Made by a program: the position numbers and the translations under genes. A stretch of 64,000 nt of DNA, from positions 45,862,101 to 45,926,100 of the forward strand of contig NC_087063.1 of assembly GCF_963678635.1 (NCBI RefSeq). The letters are read 5' to 3'. This document shows positions 13,537-25,661 of the stretch, one piece after another. How positions within the stretch are numbered: position 1 is the stretch's first letter; each line of letters begins with the position of its first letter. The stretch is from Symsagittifera roscoffensis (lineage: Eukaryota; Xenacoelomorpha; Acoela; Convolutidae). The notes under the pieces were generated by a model. The model was not told the origin of the DNA. It searched no databases and saw nothing but the letters and a program-made list of their open reading frames with translations.

Positions 13537-16003
13537 TTATTTTTTTTCAATAAGAACACGCAACACGACACGAGAAATTATAAGAAACAAGTGTTGCAAA
13601 TAAAAACTTCCGTCGAAAGTTATTTTGTTATTTAGCGTTCTGAGTACGCGAGCGGCGTTCGCAATCTGTATTGCCAGGGAGATTCTCTGTTTGAAAAAGC
13701 TGCCTGCATATGGTTCCTCAGTGCATATGCTTAGGTTCTTACAAAGAAGCTTGCTCAAAAAAATTCTGCTCCCTGAACTTCAAAAGCTAGCGGTTGAAAA
13801 AACTACCCAACATCTACTGAATCTTTTTACTTTGCTCTGATTTTTTTGCTCTTTCGCTTCAGCGGCAGCCGTACCTGGGTAAGAAACAGACCCGGCACTT
13901 ATCCTAATAGGAGCTGAGGAGTCTACTACTGTAAAATCCCACAAGAGCTGCTTACCAACAGTCCATGGAACAAGCTTCAAATCGTCTGGTTGCTTCTGAT
14001 TGGTCCTGTAGAGGTTTCATGGTTCTAAAACAGACGGAATGTGAGTAGAAGATAAACTCTGCTTTATAAGGGCATTCTGGTTTGAATTCCTAGAGAATCT
14101 CCCTGTAATTGTGAGGCAAGAAAGACCATGCCGACCATCTTCGTTAACGTCTTTTCCGCACACGCATTCATGCCGTTCGTATGTTTCTGAGCCCAATCGA
14201 AGTCCTATCGCAATTCTGAGTTGTTGGTTCGACAGTTTTAAAATCGAGTCGTAAAATCGAGACTGCAATTTCGCTGTCAAAAGTTGGCTCTGTCAAATTT
14301 TTTTGGGATTAATATTCCGGAGCTTCTTCAATTTTTCCAAGTTCAAACCACCGTTTAAGCGCATCATTGTAGATTCCATCCACATGCTCCAAACCAAAGA
14401 TTTTGCTTAAGGCATTTTTCGCTCCTACTGCTGAGGCTAATAAAGCGGGTAAAGCTAGTAAACGAGCGGAAGAAACGCTCAAGCCACCTTTGGCTGCCGA
14501 GAGAACTGCTTGTAAAAACTATTTATCTACCATTTTCACAATTGTGACCTTGCATAACGAATTTCTTTGTAATTTGTCGTAGCGTTCCAAAAAATCATTT
14601 TGCAAAAACAAGGGCTCGTACTCAAAAGTATAGGAGATTTGGCCTGCAAATGCATTTTTTCTTCGAGGTAAGAACCATTATGAGCGTCTAGTTTGTCAAT
14701 TATATCCGATATTTTTTCAAGCTCCTGAATTTTTTCGTCGAGCCATTCTTTTAGGCAAAATTCGCCGATTGGAGATTCTAAAATGAGGATTTCTTCTTTT
14801 GTTTTATTTTTATTTTGGAGCAGACATTTCAAAATAGTGTTAAAATTGAATTATACTGAGTGCTCGTAGTCGGTCCCAAAAAACGAAGTACGCACTTCTC
14901 AGTGTTCAAGCTCAGGTCGTAATTTTGTTCCAATTTCATAATGTTTCTAAGGTTCCGGAGCACTACCTTATAGTAATCGGGTAAATTTCCATCATCTAAA
15001 TACCAGATGTTAATTTTCGACTCCAACTGTTTTTACTAACGTCTGAATTGTTTCCGCAAAAAGGGTTAGGGCTCCAGGATCACCTTGCTGAGATCCGTCT
15101 TCTGACACTATGACAGAGCTTCCGTAAAAAGGTAACATATTTACTATACGCGCAGTGGGTGTAATTAAGCAATTCGGGGCAATAAGAAAAAACATGATTC
15201 AGCATTGTTTCTCTATTTAAAGAAGTAAAGTCACTCTTAAAATCTAGTTTTAAAAGAACAGTGTGTTTTGGATTGTCATCGCGTTCAATTAGGTTTCGAA
15301 ATGAGTGCGCAGCTATTTCTGCTCCTCGTTTTGTACCGCATCCTACCGAAAAATTTTGTAGCTCGGAGATGGGCCTTGCTTCCAGAGCAATTAGATGCGA
15401 TACATCTGAGCGTGTTGCCCATGGCAATCGGTCTCAACCCTCCGTATATCTGTATGAGGGCGATAAGCTTTGCGCCAAAAAAGAAAGGTATTAGGGGTTC
15501 GCGTATTTTGCCATCTCCAATGAGGTTATCCGCTTAGTAAGCGATTTCAGAAACTTAAGTCCTCTTTTACCAATCGACTTACTAACCAGATCTTTAAAAA
15601 TTTGAGCAGCTATTTTATCAGGACCTGCTGCTGATCCGTTTGGAAAGGACATTAACGCTTTGTATAGGTCAAACTCACTTACGAAAAAACTATCTGAAAT
15701 TTCTGGATTTGGAGCTGCAAATTTGGCTCGCTAAGGATGCTCAGACAACAATTTTTGATGGTTATCAGTTGAAAAAAGAACAATTTTGTCATCCGAAGCA
15801 TCAACCCTTATCCCTCCTTCTATATTTCCTTCATCGAGCTTTCTACATCTTAGCTTTATTCTCCGCTCGAGGTCACTCAGAGGCTGGCTTGAAACTTGGA
15901 GATAGGGTTTTGGAAATGACACGTCATTGGCTCGAATTTTTTTATTTATCGAAAAACTCATGCTTGTAGTCTGTTTGCTACCACTTCTTTTCGGTTGCTC
16001 CAA
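13537..16003 (-). pseudogene. Dead non-LTR retrotransposon with REL endonuclease, copy A
   Basis: Reading 3' to 5' on the + strand, broken frames give a consistent protein. First comes an N-terminal GGIRVDASDD...SEHP segment (15731-16003). RT blocks follow: LLKLDFKSDFTSLNR (15080-15427), SQQGDPGALTL (15010-15195) and the catalytic WYLDDG box (14829-15026). A C-x-C-G...RHGLSC zinc motif with a following RPDD...WDFTVVD pattern (13780-14280) resembles the restriction-like endonuclease (PD-D/E-x-K) of R2-group elements. The C-terminus reads RISLAIQIANAA (13537-13758). Stops and frameshifts separate the blocks. Family placement beyond R2-like REL is uncertain. Confidence 0.75.
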
Positions 16004-16486
16004 AAAAAAGAAACGACGTTAAACAAAATCATTCGTTTTTACATTTACATTTTTTACATTGTAGAAGATGTCATTTATTTTGTCCGACAGACTTTCCGCG
16101 AAGGGAAGACGCTAGTCTTTTGGTACTCTCTTGAGTACTCGGCTATTTTAGTTGGCTTTTTTAACAGAATTGCGTTGTACTAAATTATTACCTATTGTTC
16201 CTTAGTTAACAGATTTTACATCAACGCATAAAGGACCTTGAAACACTTGGGTTTTCTTTGAGTCGCTAAGAGAATTCTTTACACTGATACCAACTAGAAC
16301 AACAATCACATCCAATCCAATGTATCAGTCCTGAAAGTTTTAAGCAACCTTTGCTTGTACACTCTTTTTTGTTTTTCGTCATCTTGACGCAGTATAAACT
16401 AAAAAAGGATTTTGACTGGACTTAAGGGGAATGAACTAATAAGCGGTTAGTTTGAATTTTATAAATCAGCAAATAATAAAAATGAA

Positions 16487-19180
16487 ACAGCTGAGGGCAT
16501 TAGGCATTAGAGGGGTCATTAGAAGGATCACTAGAAGGATCATTTGAGGGATCAAAATGGGCTTCATGGATTTCAAGGAATGCAATGCAGCAAACCCACG
16601 ACAAGACTTCGAAGTTCTTCTAAAAAACAAGCAAGAAAACATTATCAAAACCAAAAATAGATAAAAAAAATTGCAAAACGACACGAAAGGCGTCTCCAAA
16701 ATAGTCATGAAATTTGACTGTAACGATAAGAAAAAATAATCTGCTGTGCAGGAGGCGAGTGTGACAGATTGAAACCGCAAAAGAAGCATAGGTGAATATG
16801 AAGACAAAGACCCATAAAAACGACAGGAACATGATATGATAAAAACACAAAAAGTACTTGATCATATCAGAGTAGAAACGGAAATCAGCCACTCAAGAAG
16901 AATTGGGAAGAAACAAGACGACAAAAACAAAATTATCATTCTGAAGTCACCAAATCAATGGAAAAAACAATGATGGCATCAGCAGCACGAGTGAAAAATT
17001 ACAATCCACCTGTGTTCTTGAGCAAAATCTTAGCAGACGAAGAAGCTAAAATGGAAAGCAAAGTCTTGAGGAGACGACCTCAGCTAATTGATGCTTAGAG
17101 TCACGAAAAACAAAATCTGAGAGATTGCGACGGGAAGCTTTATCTACTAAAAGAAGGACTTTGGACCATCTTAATTGAAGAAAATAATTCCGGTTGACTC
17201 TCACTTACGAACACCGACAACTATTTGAAAGGTTATGGATTCAAAAATCAGAGTCTCATAAATCGAGAAAAATGCACAAAACTAGCAAACTTTATAAACA
17301 CTGACGAAGATAACCTCTTCTTGATAACGGAAACCTGGTTATACCCTACTATTTATGTGGGTGAACACTTTTTTTAAACTCTATCATATACAAACCTGGC
17401 CGCAAAGAAATCAATTTCGTTTCGAAACACGGTATGTGCCTCATTGCTGTGAAAAAGTATTACATATTCGGAAAATTAACACTACAAAACTCATAAATGA
17501 GACCTGATCCAAATTCATGTCTCGTACAATTTCTGGTGTTTTTTTTTGCGACAAATCCGTTAACAATGCAAGCAAAGTTAACATCATGTTCACTGACTAC
17601 GATTAAGCCTATGAGAATGTTGATCACGGCATACTACTGTAAAAATTGTTCAAATTGGGTATGTAACGGTCGCCTATTTATGTCACTTATGAGGTTAAGA
17701 AAAACAGGCCCTATAATCATTGGCTCAAGGGTCAGGGACACTATCTCTTGTGCTTTTATACCTCATTCGGTCGGAGCCCATTCGGTTCGTGTAAGACATG
17801 AAAGTACAAATCGTGGTACTGCTTAGAGGTCACTACCAAAATACCAAAATACCCCCACTCTAGAAATAAGAACGCCCCCATGGCTAGGTCTCTTATTACC
17901 TAAAACACCCGAGCGCCATTAAAAACAGGGTCGTAAGCTCTAGTATACCATTAATCTAATTATACAATGGACTTTTGATCCATTTCAGATGAATCAACCT
18001 AAACCTCGCCTAATCTCAGCATATTCACATATAAATGCACTCAAAAAATTTAAATCAGGTAATCACATGGTGACGCGAATCTAGAATTAGGTAAATGTTA
18101 ATAGTGAAGCAACTCCAGAAGTTTTCTGCGATAAGTAGTTTAAAATAACAAAATCAATCTTCTGAACCAATTGGCAGCTTCAGCTGTCCACCTTTTCGGT
18201 CAAGGTTCTCTCTCTCCCAACGACGTTACTCCCGCAACACTTCACGCTTCTTTCTATCAGGAACAAAAAGCTCTACGCAATTTTACTCTCGACTGATTTT
18301 TATCGATTTTCCCGCAATTCTGACATTTCTCTTCTGATCAATTTAACTTCCGATTTTCAGTTGTCGCGAAAAACATGAGCCTGACATGGTCGATTCGAAT
18401 TTTTGAAAAATTATTTTTGTCCCCAATACCAAGGTTGAATTTCCAATCATGGCCAAAGTTCCAAATATGACCGACTGGCACAGTATCAGAGCACGGACTT
18501 TTAAACTAATGAATTCATATTTAACCAACAGCTACCAGAGTGTTAGAGCTTAGGGCGAATTATCAGAACCGCTTCTGGTATCAACAGGAGTGCCATAAGG
18601 GTCAGTTTTAGCACGTCTGCTATATGCTATTTTTATAAAAAACCTCCCATGTATATTTAAGCACTATCCCACTGATAAGCGCAGATAACTCAATTTTATT
18701 TCGATAGACACGAAAAGTCTTTGCTTTCAAACCGATCTCTCACAAGCAAATAAATAGAGCGGGGACCTTAACTACCTCTGAACGTAAAGAAAACGCTCAC
18801 AAACTTCTATGACAGACACAACAGACACCTTCTACTTCTCCGGTAAAAGAATCCAAAAAATGAACAGCCAAAAAGTCTTAGATATTCAATTCAAGCAGTG
18901 AACAAAGCTTCAAAACAAAGGTAACCATGATTAGAATCAAGAAATAAATTAAATTTTTAAAAGTCAATGGTTGTCACTGTCGTGCTATAACAAAGTCCCT
19001 ACTGGTATCGAATATCGACAATGGAAAAGTATTAGAAACTTCACCGGAAATGTCTATCATTTGGATCCAAAACTACTGCTCATAGGAGAATATACTTTCA
19101 AATATACAAATTTTCCCCATGTCTTTTTTTTTACAACTTCATTATCTTCTAACTATATCAGTTTTGTGAACAGAAACTAA
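16487..19180 (+). pseudogene. Dead jockey/CR1-like element, copy B (with solo LTR B inside)
   Basis: This is collinear with copy A: ORF1 tail (about 16.86-17.1 kb), endonuclease fragment with LFLITETWL (about 17.25-17.36 kb), RT block (17.56-17.66 kb) and, beyond solo LTR B, the SGVP/VL region (18.5-18.7 kb). It has more stops than copy A in places. It is almost identical to copy C at 22.92-25.62 kb, because both lie in the recent tandem duplication. Confidence 0.7.
17663..18482 (-). mobile_element. Solo LTR B, target duplication GTAT
   Basis: An 820-bp solo LTR begins GTAACGGTCG and ends GACTGGCACA, flanked by GTAT at 17659-17662 and 18483-18486. It aligns with the giant element's LTRs (start GTAACATTCG, end GACTGGCACA) but is diverged. 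It sits at the same site as LTRs A and C within the jockey-like RT, so it is one insertion later copied by segmental duplication. Confidence 0.85.
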
Positions 19181-19973
19181 GAATTTGAATGGGAAGAATA
19201 CGTAAGAGTGAAGCAACCAACTTGTGAGTAAAGATCCGATGATAAACTTTTAATTGACCTTAAGAAACCGCGACTATCGAAATGCCAGCAGAACTTATCC
19301 GAACAAGCGCAATAGAAAACAGACTTCCGAAGAGTGTGAATTTCAGTGATAGCATCGGACTGAAGAAAGAACGCTACATCAATTATGGCGGCATTTTGAG
19401 TCAAACTACAAGGAACAAATCTGAATTTCATGGCAAATATGAGCAGTAAAACTTGAATATACAAGGCGAGAAATCTCTTGCCTGGTGGGGCTAAATACGT
19501 GTAACATACATACATGCATACGTACAAAAACGTAAAATTTGTTTTTATGTTTTTCTTTCAAGATGTCACTAACATTTTGGAATGAGTGACATGACAAAAT
19601 CAAATTGAAAATTATCATTTTTCGCAGAAAAGCAAAATTAACTTGCAACAAGTCTTATTTATTAGTACTCAAAGAATATCCAACAGTGGTAAACTGAAGT
19701 TTTTGTAATTTTCAGCTATTGATTGTCATGATTGAATAAAATTTGCTTTTTCAAATCAATTCAGGCCTAAAAAAAAATGAAAGTATATGAGTTTCATTCC
19801 TTTTTTCTTAATGATAATCAGAAGGTCAAAGGTATTTAGTAACCGAGGTTACAGTCGGGAGTCCCTTCATCACGTATTCCAGTCAAAATCCTTGGAATTT
19901 TCTAGATATGGAAAGGATGATGATAAAATAAAAAATCAAGTCTTGATGTCCTTACAATTAAAATCAAAACGGG

Positions 19974-22470
19974 TTATTTTTTTTCAATAAGAACACGCAA
20001 CACGACACGAGAAATTATAAGAAACAAGTGTTGCAAATAAAAACTTCCGTCGAAAGTTATTTTGTTATTTAGCGTTCTGAGTACGCGAGCGGCGTTCGCA
20101 ATCTGTATTGCCAGGGAGATTCTCTGTTTGAAAAAGCTGCCTGCATATGGTTCCTCAGTGCATATGCTTAGGTTCTTACAAAGAAGCTTGCTCAAAAAAA
20201 TTCTGCTCCCTGAACTTCAAAAGCTAGCGGTTGAAAAAACTACCCAACATCTACTGAATCTTTTTACTTTGCTCTGATTTTTTTGCTCTTTCGCTTCAGC
20301 GGCAGCCGTACCTGGGTAAGAAACAGACCCGGCACTTATCCTAATAGGAGCTGAGGAGTCTACTACTGTAAAATCCCACAAGAGCTGCTTACCAACAGTC
20401 CATGGAACAAGCTTCAAATCGTCTGGTTGCTTCTGATTGGTCCTGTAGAGGTTTCATGGTTCTAAAACAGACGGAATGTGAGTAGAAGATAAACTCTGCT
20501 TTATAAGGGCATTCTGGTTTGAATTCCTAGAGAATCTCCCTGTAATTGTGAGGCAAGAAAGACCATGCCGACCATCTTCGTTAACGTCTTTTCCGCACAC
20601 GCATTCATGCCGTTCGTATGTTTCTGAGCCCAATCGAAGTCCTATCGCAATTCTGAGTTGTTGGTTCGACAGTTTTAAAATCGAGTCGTAAAATCGAGAC
20701 TGCAATTTCGCTGTCAAAAGTTGGCTCTGTCAAATTTTTTTGGGATTAATATTCCGGAGCTTCTTCAATTTTTCCAAGTTCAAACCACCGTTTAAGCGCA
20801 TCATTGTAGATTCCATCCACATGCTCCAAACCAAAGATTTTGCTTAAGGCATTTTTCGCTCCTACTGCTGAGGCTAATAAAGCGGGTAAAGCTAGTAAAC
20901 GAGCGGAAGAAACGCTCAAGCCACCTTTGGCTGCCGAGAGAACTGCTTGTAAAAACTATTTATCTACCATTTTCACAATTGTGACCTTGCATAACGAATT
21001 TCTTTGTAATTTGTCGTAGCGTTCCAAAAAATCATTTTGCAAAAACAAGGGCTCGTACTCAAAAGTATAGGAGATTTGGCCTGCAAATGCATTTTTTCTT
21101 CGAGGTAAGAACCATTATGAGCGTCTAGTTTGTCAATTATATCCGATATTTTTTCAAGCTCCTGAATTTTTTCGTCGAGCCATTCTTTTAGGCAAAATTC
21201 GCCGATTGTAGATTCTAAAATGAGGATTTCTTCTTTTGTTTTATTTTTATTTTGGAGCAGACATTTCAAAATAGTGTTAAAATTGAATTATACTGAGTGC
21301 TCGTAGTCGGTCCCAAAAAACGAAGTACGCACTTCTCAGTGTTCAAGCTCAGGTCGTAATTTTGTTCCAATTTCATAATGTTTCTAAGGTTCCGGAGCAC
21401 TACCTTATAGTAATCGGGTAAATTTCCATCATCTAAATACCAGATGTTAATTTTCGACTCCAACTGTTTTTACTAACGTCTGAATTGTTTCCGCAAAAAG
21501 GGTTAGGGCTCCAGGATCACCTTGCTGAGATCCGTCTTCTGACACTATGACAGAGCTTCCGTAAAAAGGTAACATATTTACTATACGCGCAGTGGGTGTA
21601 ATTAAGCAATTCGGGGCAATAAGAAAAAACATGATTCAGCATTGTTTCTCTATTTAAAGAAGTAAAGTCACTCTTAAAATCTAGTTTTAAAAGAACAGTG
21701 TGTTTTGGATTGTCATCGCGTTCAATTAGGTTTCGAAATGAGTGCGCAGCTATTTCTGCTCCTCGTTTTGTACCGCATCCTACCGAAAAATTTTGTAGCT
21801 CGGAGATGGGCCTTGCTTCCAGAGCAATTAGATGCGATACATCTGAGCGTGTTGCCCATGGCAATCGGTCTCAACCCTCCGTCTATCTGTATGAGGGCGA
21901 TAAGCTTTGCGCCAAAAAAGAAAGGTATTAGGGGTTCGCGTATTTTGCCATCTCCAATGAGGTTATCCGCTTAGTAAGCGATTTCAGAAACTTAAGTCCT
22001 CTTTTACCAATCGACTTACTAACCAGATCTTTAAAAATTTGAGCAGCTATTTTATCAGGACCTGCTGCTGATCCGTTTGGAAAGGACATTAACGCTTTGT
22101 ATAGGTCAAACTCACTTACGAAAAAACTATCTGAAATTTCTGGATTTGGAGCTGCAAATTTGGCTCGCTAAGGATGCTCAGACAACAATTTTTGATGGTT
22201 ATCAGTTGAAAAAAGAACAATTTTGTCATCCGAAGCATCAACCCTTATCCCTCCTTCTATATTTCCTTCATCGAGCTTTCTACATCTTAGCTTTATTCTC
22301 CGCTCGAGGTCACTCAGAGGCTGGCTTGAAACTTGGAGATAGGGTTTTGGAAATGACACGTCATTGGCTCGAATTTTTTTATTTATCGAAAAACTCATGC
22401 TTGTAGTCTGTTTGCTACCACTTCTTTTCGGTTGCTCCAAAAAAAAAGAAACGACGTTAAACAAAATCAT
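19974..22470 (-). pseudogene. Dead REL-type non-LTR retrotransposon, copy B
   Basis: Essentially the same sequence as copy A (13537-16003), including the same stops and frameshifts. The RT core lies at 21447-21864, the WYLDDG box at 21266-21463, the zinc/REL region at 20217-20717 and the C-terminus at 19974-20195. One extra A in the run near 22450 makes the N-terminal frame slightly longer (22168-22470) than in copy A. Shared disabling mutations show the element was dead before the duplication. Confidence 0.75.
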
Positions 22471-22924
22471 TCGTTTTTACATTTACATTTTTTACATTGT
22501 AGAAGATGTCATTTATTTTGTCCGACAGACTTTCCGCGAAGGGAAGACGCTAGTCTTTTGGTACTCTCTTGAGTACTCGGCTATTTTAGATGGCTTTTTT
22601 AACAGAATTGCGTTGTACTAAATTATTACCTATTGTTCCTTAGTTAACAGATTTTACATCAACGCATAAAGGACCTTGAAACACTTGGGTTTTCTTTGAG
22701 TCGCTAAGAGAATTCTTTACACTGATACCAACTAGAACAACAATCACATCCAATCCAATGTATCAGTCCTGAAAGTTTTAAGCAACCTTTGCTTGTACAC
22801 TCTTTTTTGTTTTTCGTCATCTTGACGCAGTATAAACTAAAAAAGGATTTTGACTGGACTTAAGGGGAATGAACTAATAAGCGGTTAGTTTGAATTTTAT
22901 AAATCAGCAAATAATAAAAATGAA

Positions 22925-25615
22925 ACAGCTGAGGGCATTAGGCATTAGAGGGGTCATTAGAAGGATCACTAGAAGGATCATTTGAGGGATCAAAATGGGC
23001 TTCATGGATTTCAAGGAATGCAATGCAGCAAACCCACGACAAGACTTCGAAGTTCTTCTAAAAAACAAGCAAGAAAACATTATCAAAACCAAAAATAGAT
23101 AAAAAAAATTGCAAAACGACACGAAAGGCGTCTCCAAAATAGTCATGAAATTTGACTGTAACGATAAGAAAAATAATCTGCTGTGCAGGAGGCGAGTGTG
23201 ACAGATTGAAACCGCAAAAGAAGCATAGGTGAATATGAAGACAAAGACCCATAAAAACGACAGGAACATGATATGATAAAAACACAAAAAGTACTTGATC
23301 ATATCAGAGTAGAAACGGAAATCAGCCACTCAAGAAGAATTGGGAAGAAACAAGACGACAAAAACAAAATTATCATTCTGAAGTCACCAAATCAATGGAA
23401 AAAACAATGATGGCATCAGCAGCACGAGTGAAAAATTACAATCCACCTGTGTTCTTGAGCAAAATCTTAGCAGACGAAGAAGTTAAAATGGAAAGCAAAG
23501 TCTTGAGGAGACGACCTCAGCTAATTGATGCTTAGAGTCACGAAAAACAAAATCTGAGAGATTGCGACGGGAAGCTTTATCTACTAAAAGAAGGACTTTG
23601 GACCATCTTAATTGAAGAAAATAATTCCGGTTGACTCTCACTTACGAACACCGACAACTATTTGAAAGGTTGTGGATTCAAAAATCAGAGTCTCATAAAT
23701 CGAGAAAAATGCACAAAACTAGCAAACTTTATAAACACTGACGAAGATAACCTCTTCTTGATAACGGAAACCTGGTTATACCCTACTATTTATGTGGGTG
23801 AACACTTTTTTTAAACTCTATCATATACAAACCTGGCCGCAAAGAAATCAATTTCGTTTCGAAACACGGTATGTGCCTCATTGCTGTGAAAAAGTATTAC
23901 ATATTCGGAAAATTAACACTACAAAACTCATAAATGAGACCTGATCCAAATTCATGTCTCGTACAATTTCTGGTGTTTTTTTTTTGCGACAAATCCGTTA
24001 ACAATGCAAGCAAAGTTAACATCATGTTCACTGACTACGATTAAGCCTATGAGAATGTTGATCACGGCATACTACTGTAAAAATTGTTCAAATTGGGTAT
24101 GTAACGGTCGCCTATTTATGTCACTTATGAGGTTAAGAAAAACAGGCCCTATAATCATTGGCTCAAGGGTCAGGGACACTATCTCTTGTGCTTTTATACC
24201 TCATTCGGTCGGAGCCCATTCGGTTCGTGTAAGACATGAAAGTACAAATCGTGGTACTGCTTAGAGGTCACTACCAAAATACCAAAATACCCCCACTCTA
24301 GAAATAAGAACGCCCCCATGGCTAGGTCTCTTATTACCTAAAACACCCGAGCGCCATTAAAAACAGGGTTAAAAGCTCTAGTATACCATTAATCTAATTA
24401 TACAATGGACTTTTGATCCATTTCAGATGAATCAACCTAAACCTCGCCTAATCTCAGCATATTCACATATAAATGCACTCAAAAAATTTAAATCAGGTAA
24501 TCACATGGTGACGCGAATCTAGAATTAGGTAAATGTTAATAGTGAAGCAACTCCAGAAGTTTTCTGCGATAAGTAGTTTAAAATAACAAAATCAATCTTC
24601 TGAACCAATTGGCAGCTTCAGCTGTCCACCTTTTCGGTCAAGGTTCTCTCTCTCCCAACGACGTTACTCCCGCAACACTTCACGCTTCTTTCTATCAGGA
24701 ACAAAAAGCTCTACGCAATTTTACTCTCGACTGATTTTTATCGATTTTCCCGCAATTCTGACATTTCTCTTCTGATCAATTTAACTTCCGATTTTCAGTT
24801 GTCGCGAAAAACATGAGCCTGACATGGTCGATTCGAATTTTTGAAAAATTATTTTTGTCCCCAATACCAAGGTTGAATTTCCAATCATGGCCAAAGTTCC
24901 AAATATGACCGACTGGCACAGTATCAGAGCACGGACTTTTAAACTAATGAATTCATATTTAACCAACAGCTACCAGAGTGTTAGAGCTTAGGGCGAATTA
25001 TCAGAACCGCTTCTGGTATCAACAGGAGTGCCATAAGGGTCAGTTTTAGCACGTCTGCTATATGCTATTTTTATAAAAAACCTCCCATGTATATTTAAGC
25101 ACTATCCCACTGATAAGCGCAGATAACTCAATTTTATTTCGATAGACACGAAAAGTCTTTGCTTTCAAACCGATCTCTCACAAGCAAATAAATAGAGCGG
25201 GGACCTTAACTACCTCTGAACGTAAAGAAAACGCTCACAAACTTCTATGACAGACACAACAGACACCTTCTACTTCTCCGGTAAAAGAATCCAAAAAATG
25301 AACAGCCAAAAAGTCTTAGATATTCAATTCAAGCAGTGAACAAAGCTTCAAAACAAAGGTAACCATGATTAGAATCAAGAAATAAATTAAATTTTTAAAA
25401 GTCAATGGTTGTCACTGTCGTGCTATAACAAAGTCCCTACTGGTATCGAATATCGACAATGGAAAAGTATTAGAAACTTCACCGGAAATGTCTATCATTT
25501 GGATCCAAAACTACTGCTCATAGGAGAATATACTTTCAAATATACAAATTTTCCCCATGTCTTTTTTTTTACAACTTCATTATCTTCTAACTATATCAGT
25601 TTTGTGAACAGAAAC
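22925..25615 (+). pseudogene. Dead jockey/CR1-like element, copy C (with solo LTR C inside)
   Basis: Nearly identical to copy B at 16.49-19.18 kb, with the same ORF1 tail, endonuclease fragment, RT blocks and stops. Few substitutions distinguish them, for example near 23484 and 24369. Confidence 0.7.
24101..24920 (-). mobile_element. Solo LTR C, target duplication GTAT
   Basis: Duplicate of solo LTR B with the same ends and flanking GTAT (24097-24100 and 24921-24924). It was copied with the surrounding 6.4-kb unit rather than inserted independently. Confidence 0.85.
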
Positions 25616-25661
25616 TAAGAATTTGAATGGGAAGAATACGTAAGAGTGAAGCAACCAACTT

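Larger units (their letters stand above)
12787..19223. repeat. Recent 6,437-bp tandem duplication, first copy
   Basis: The segment starting GTGAGTAAAGATCC recurs at 19224 and 25662, offsets of 6,437 and 6,438 bp. Between the first and second copies I found only a handful of differences, for example at 13155, 14777, 15444, 16014, 16151 and 17949. The unit holds a - strand REL-type element (copy A), then a + strand jockey-like element with solo LTR B. The exchange point lies within about 48 bp (12787-12834, 19224-19271, 25662-25709) shared by all copies. Confidence 0.85.
19224..25661. repeat. Recent tandem duplication, second copy
   Basis: Second copy of the 12787-19223 unit, nearly identical along its full length. 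It contains REL element copy B and jockey-like copy C with solo LTR C. Beyond 25709 the sequence continues into a diverged third copy of the REL half. The near identity means either a very recent duplication or an assembly duplication. Confidence 0.85.

Noticed and set aside
15268-15969. Open frames on the + strand in the composite units
   Set aside because: They are antisense to the REL-type RT, which shows the ordered catalytic motifs on the other strand.
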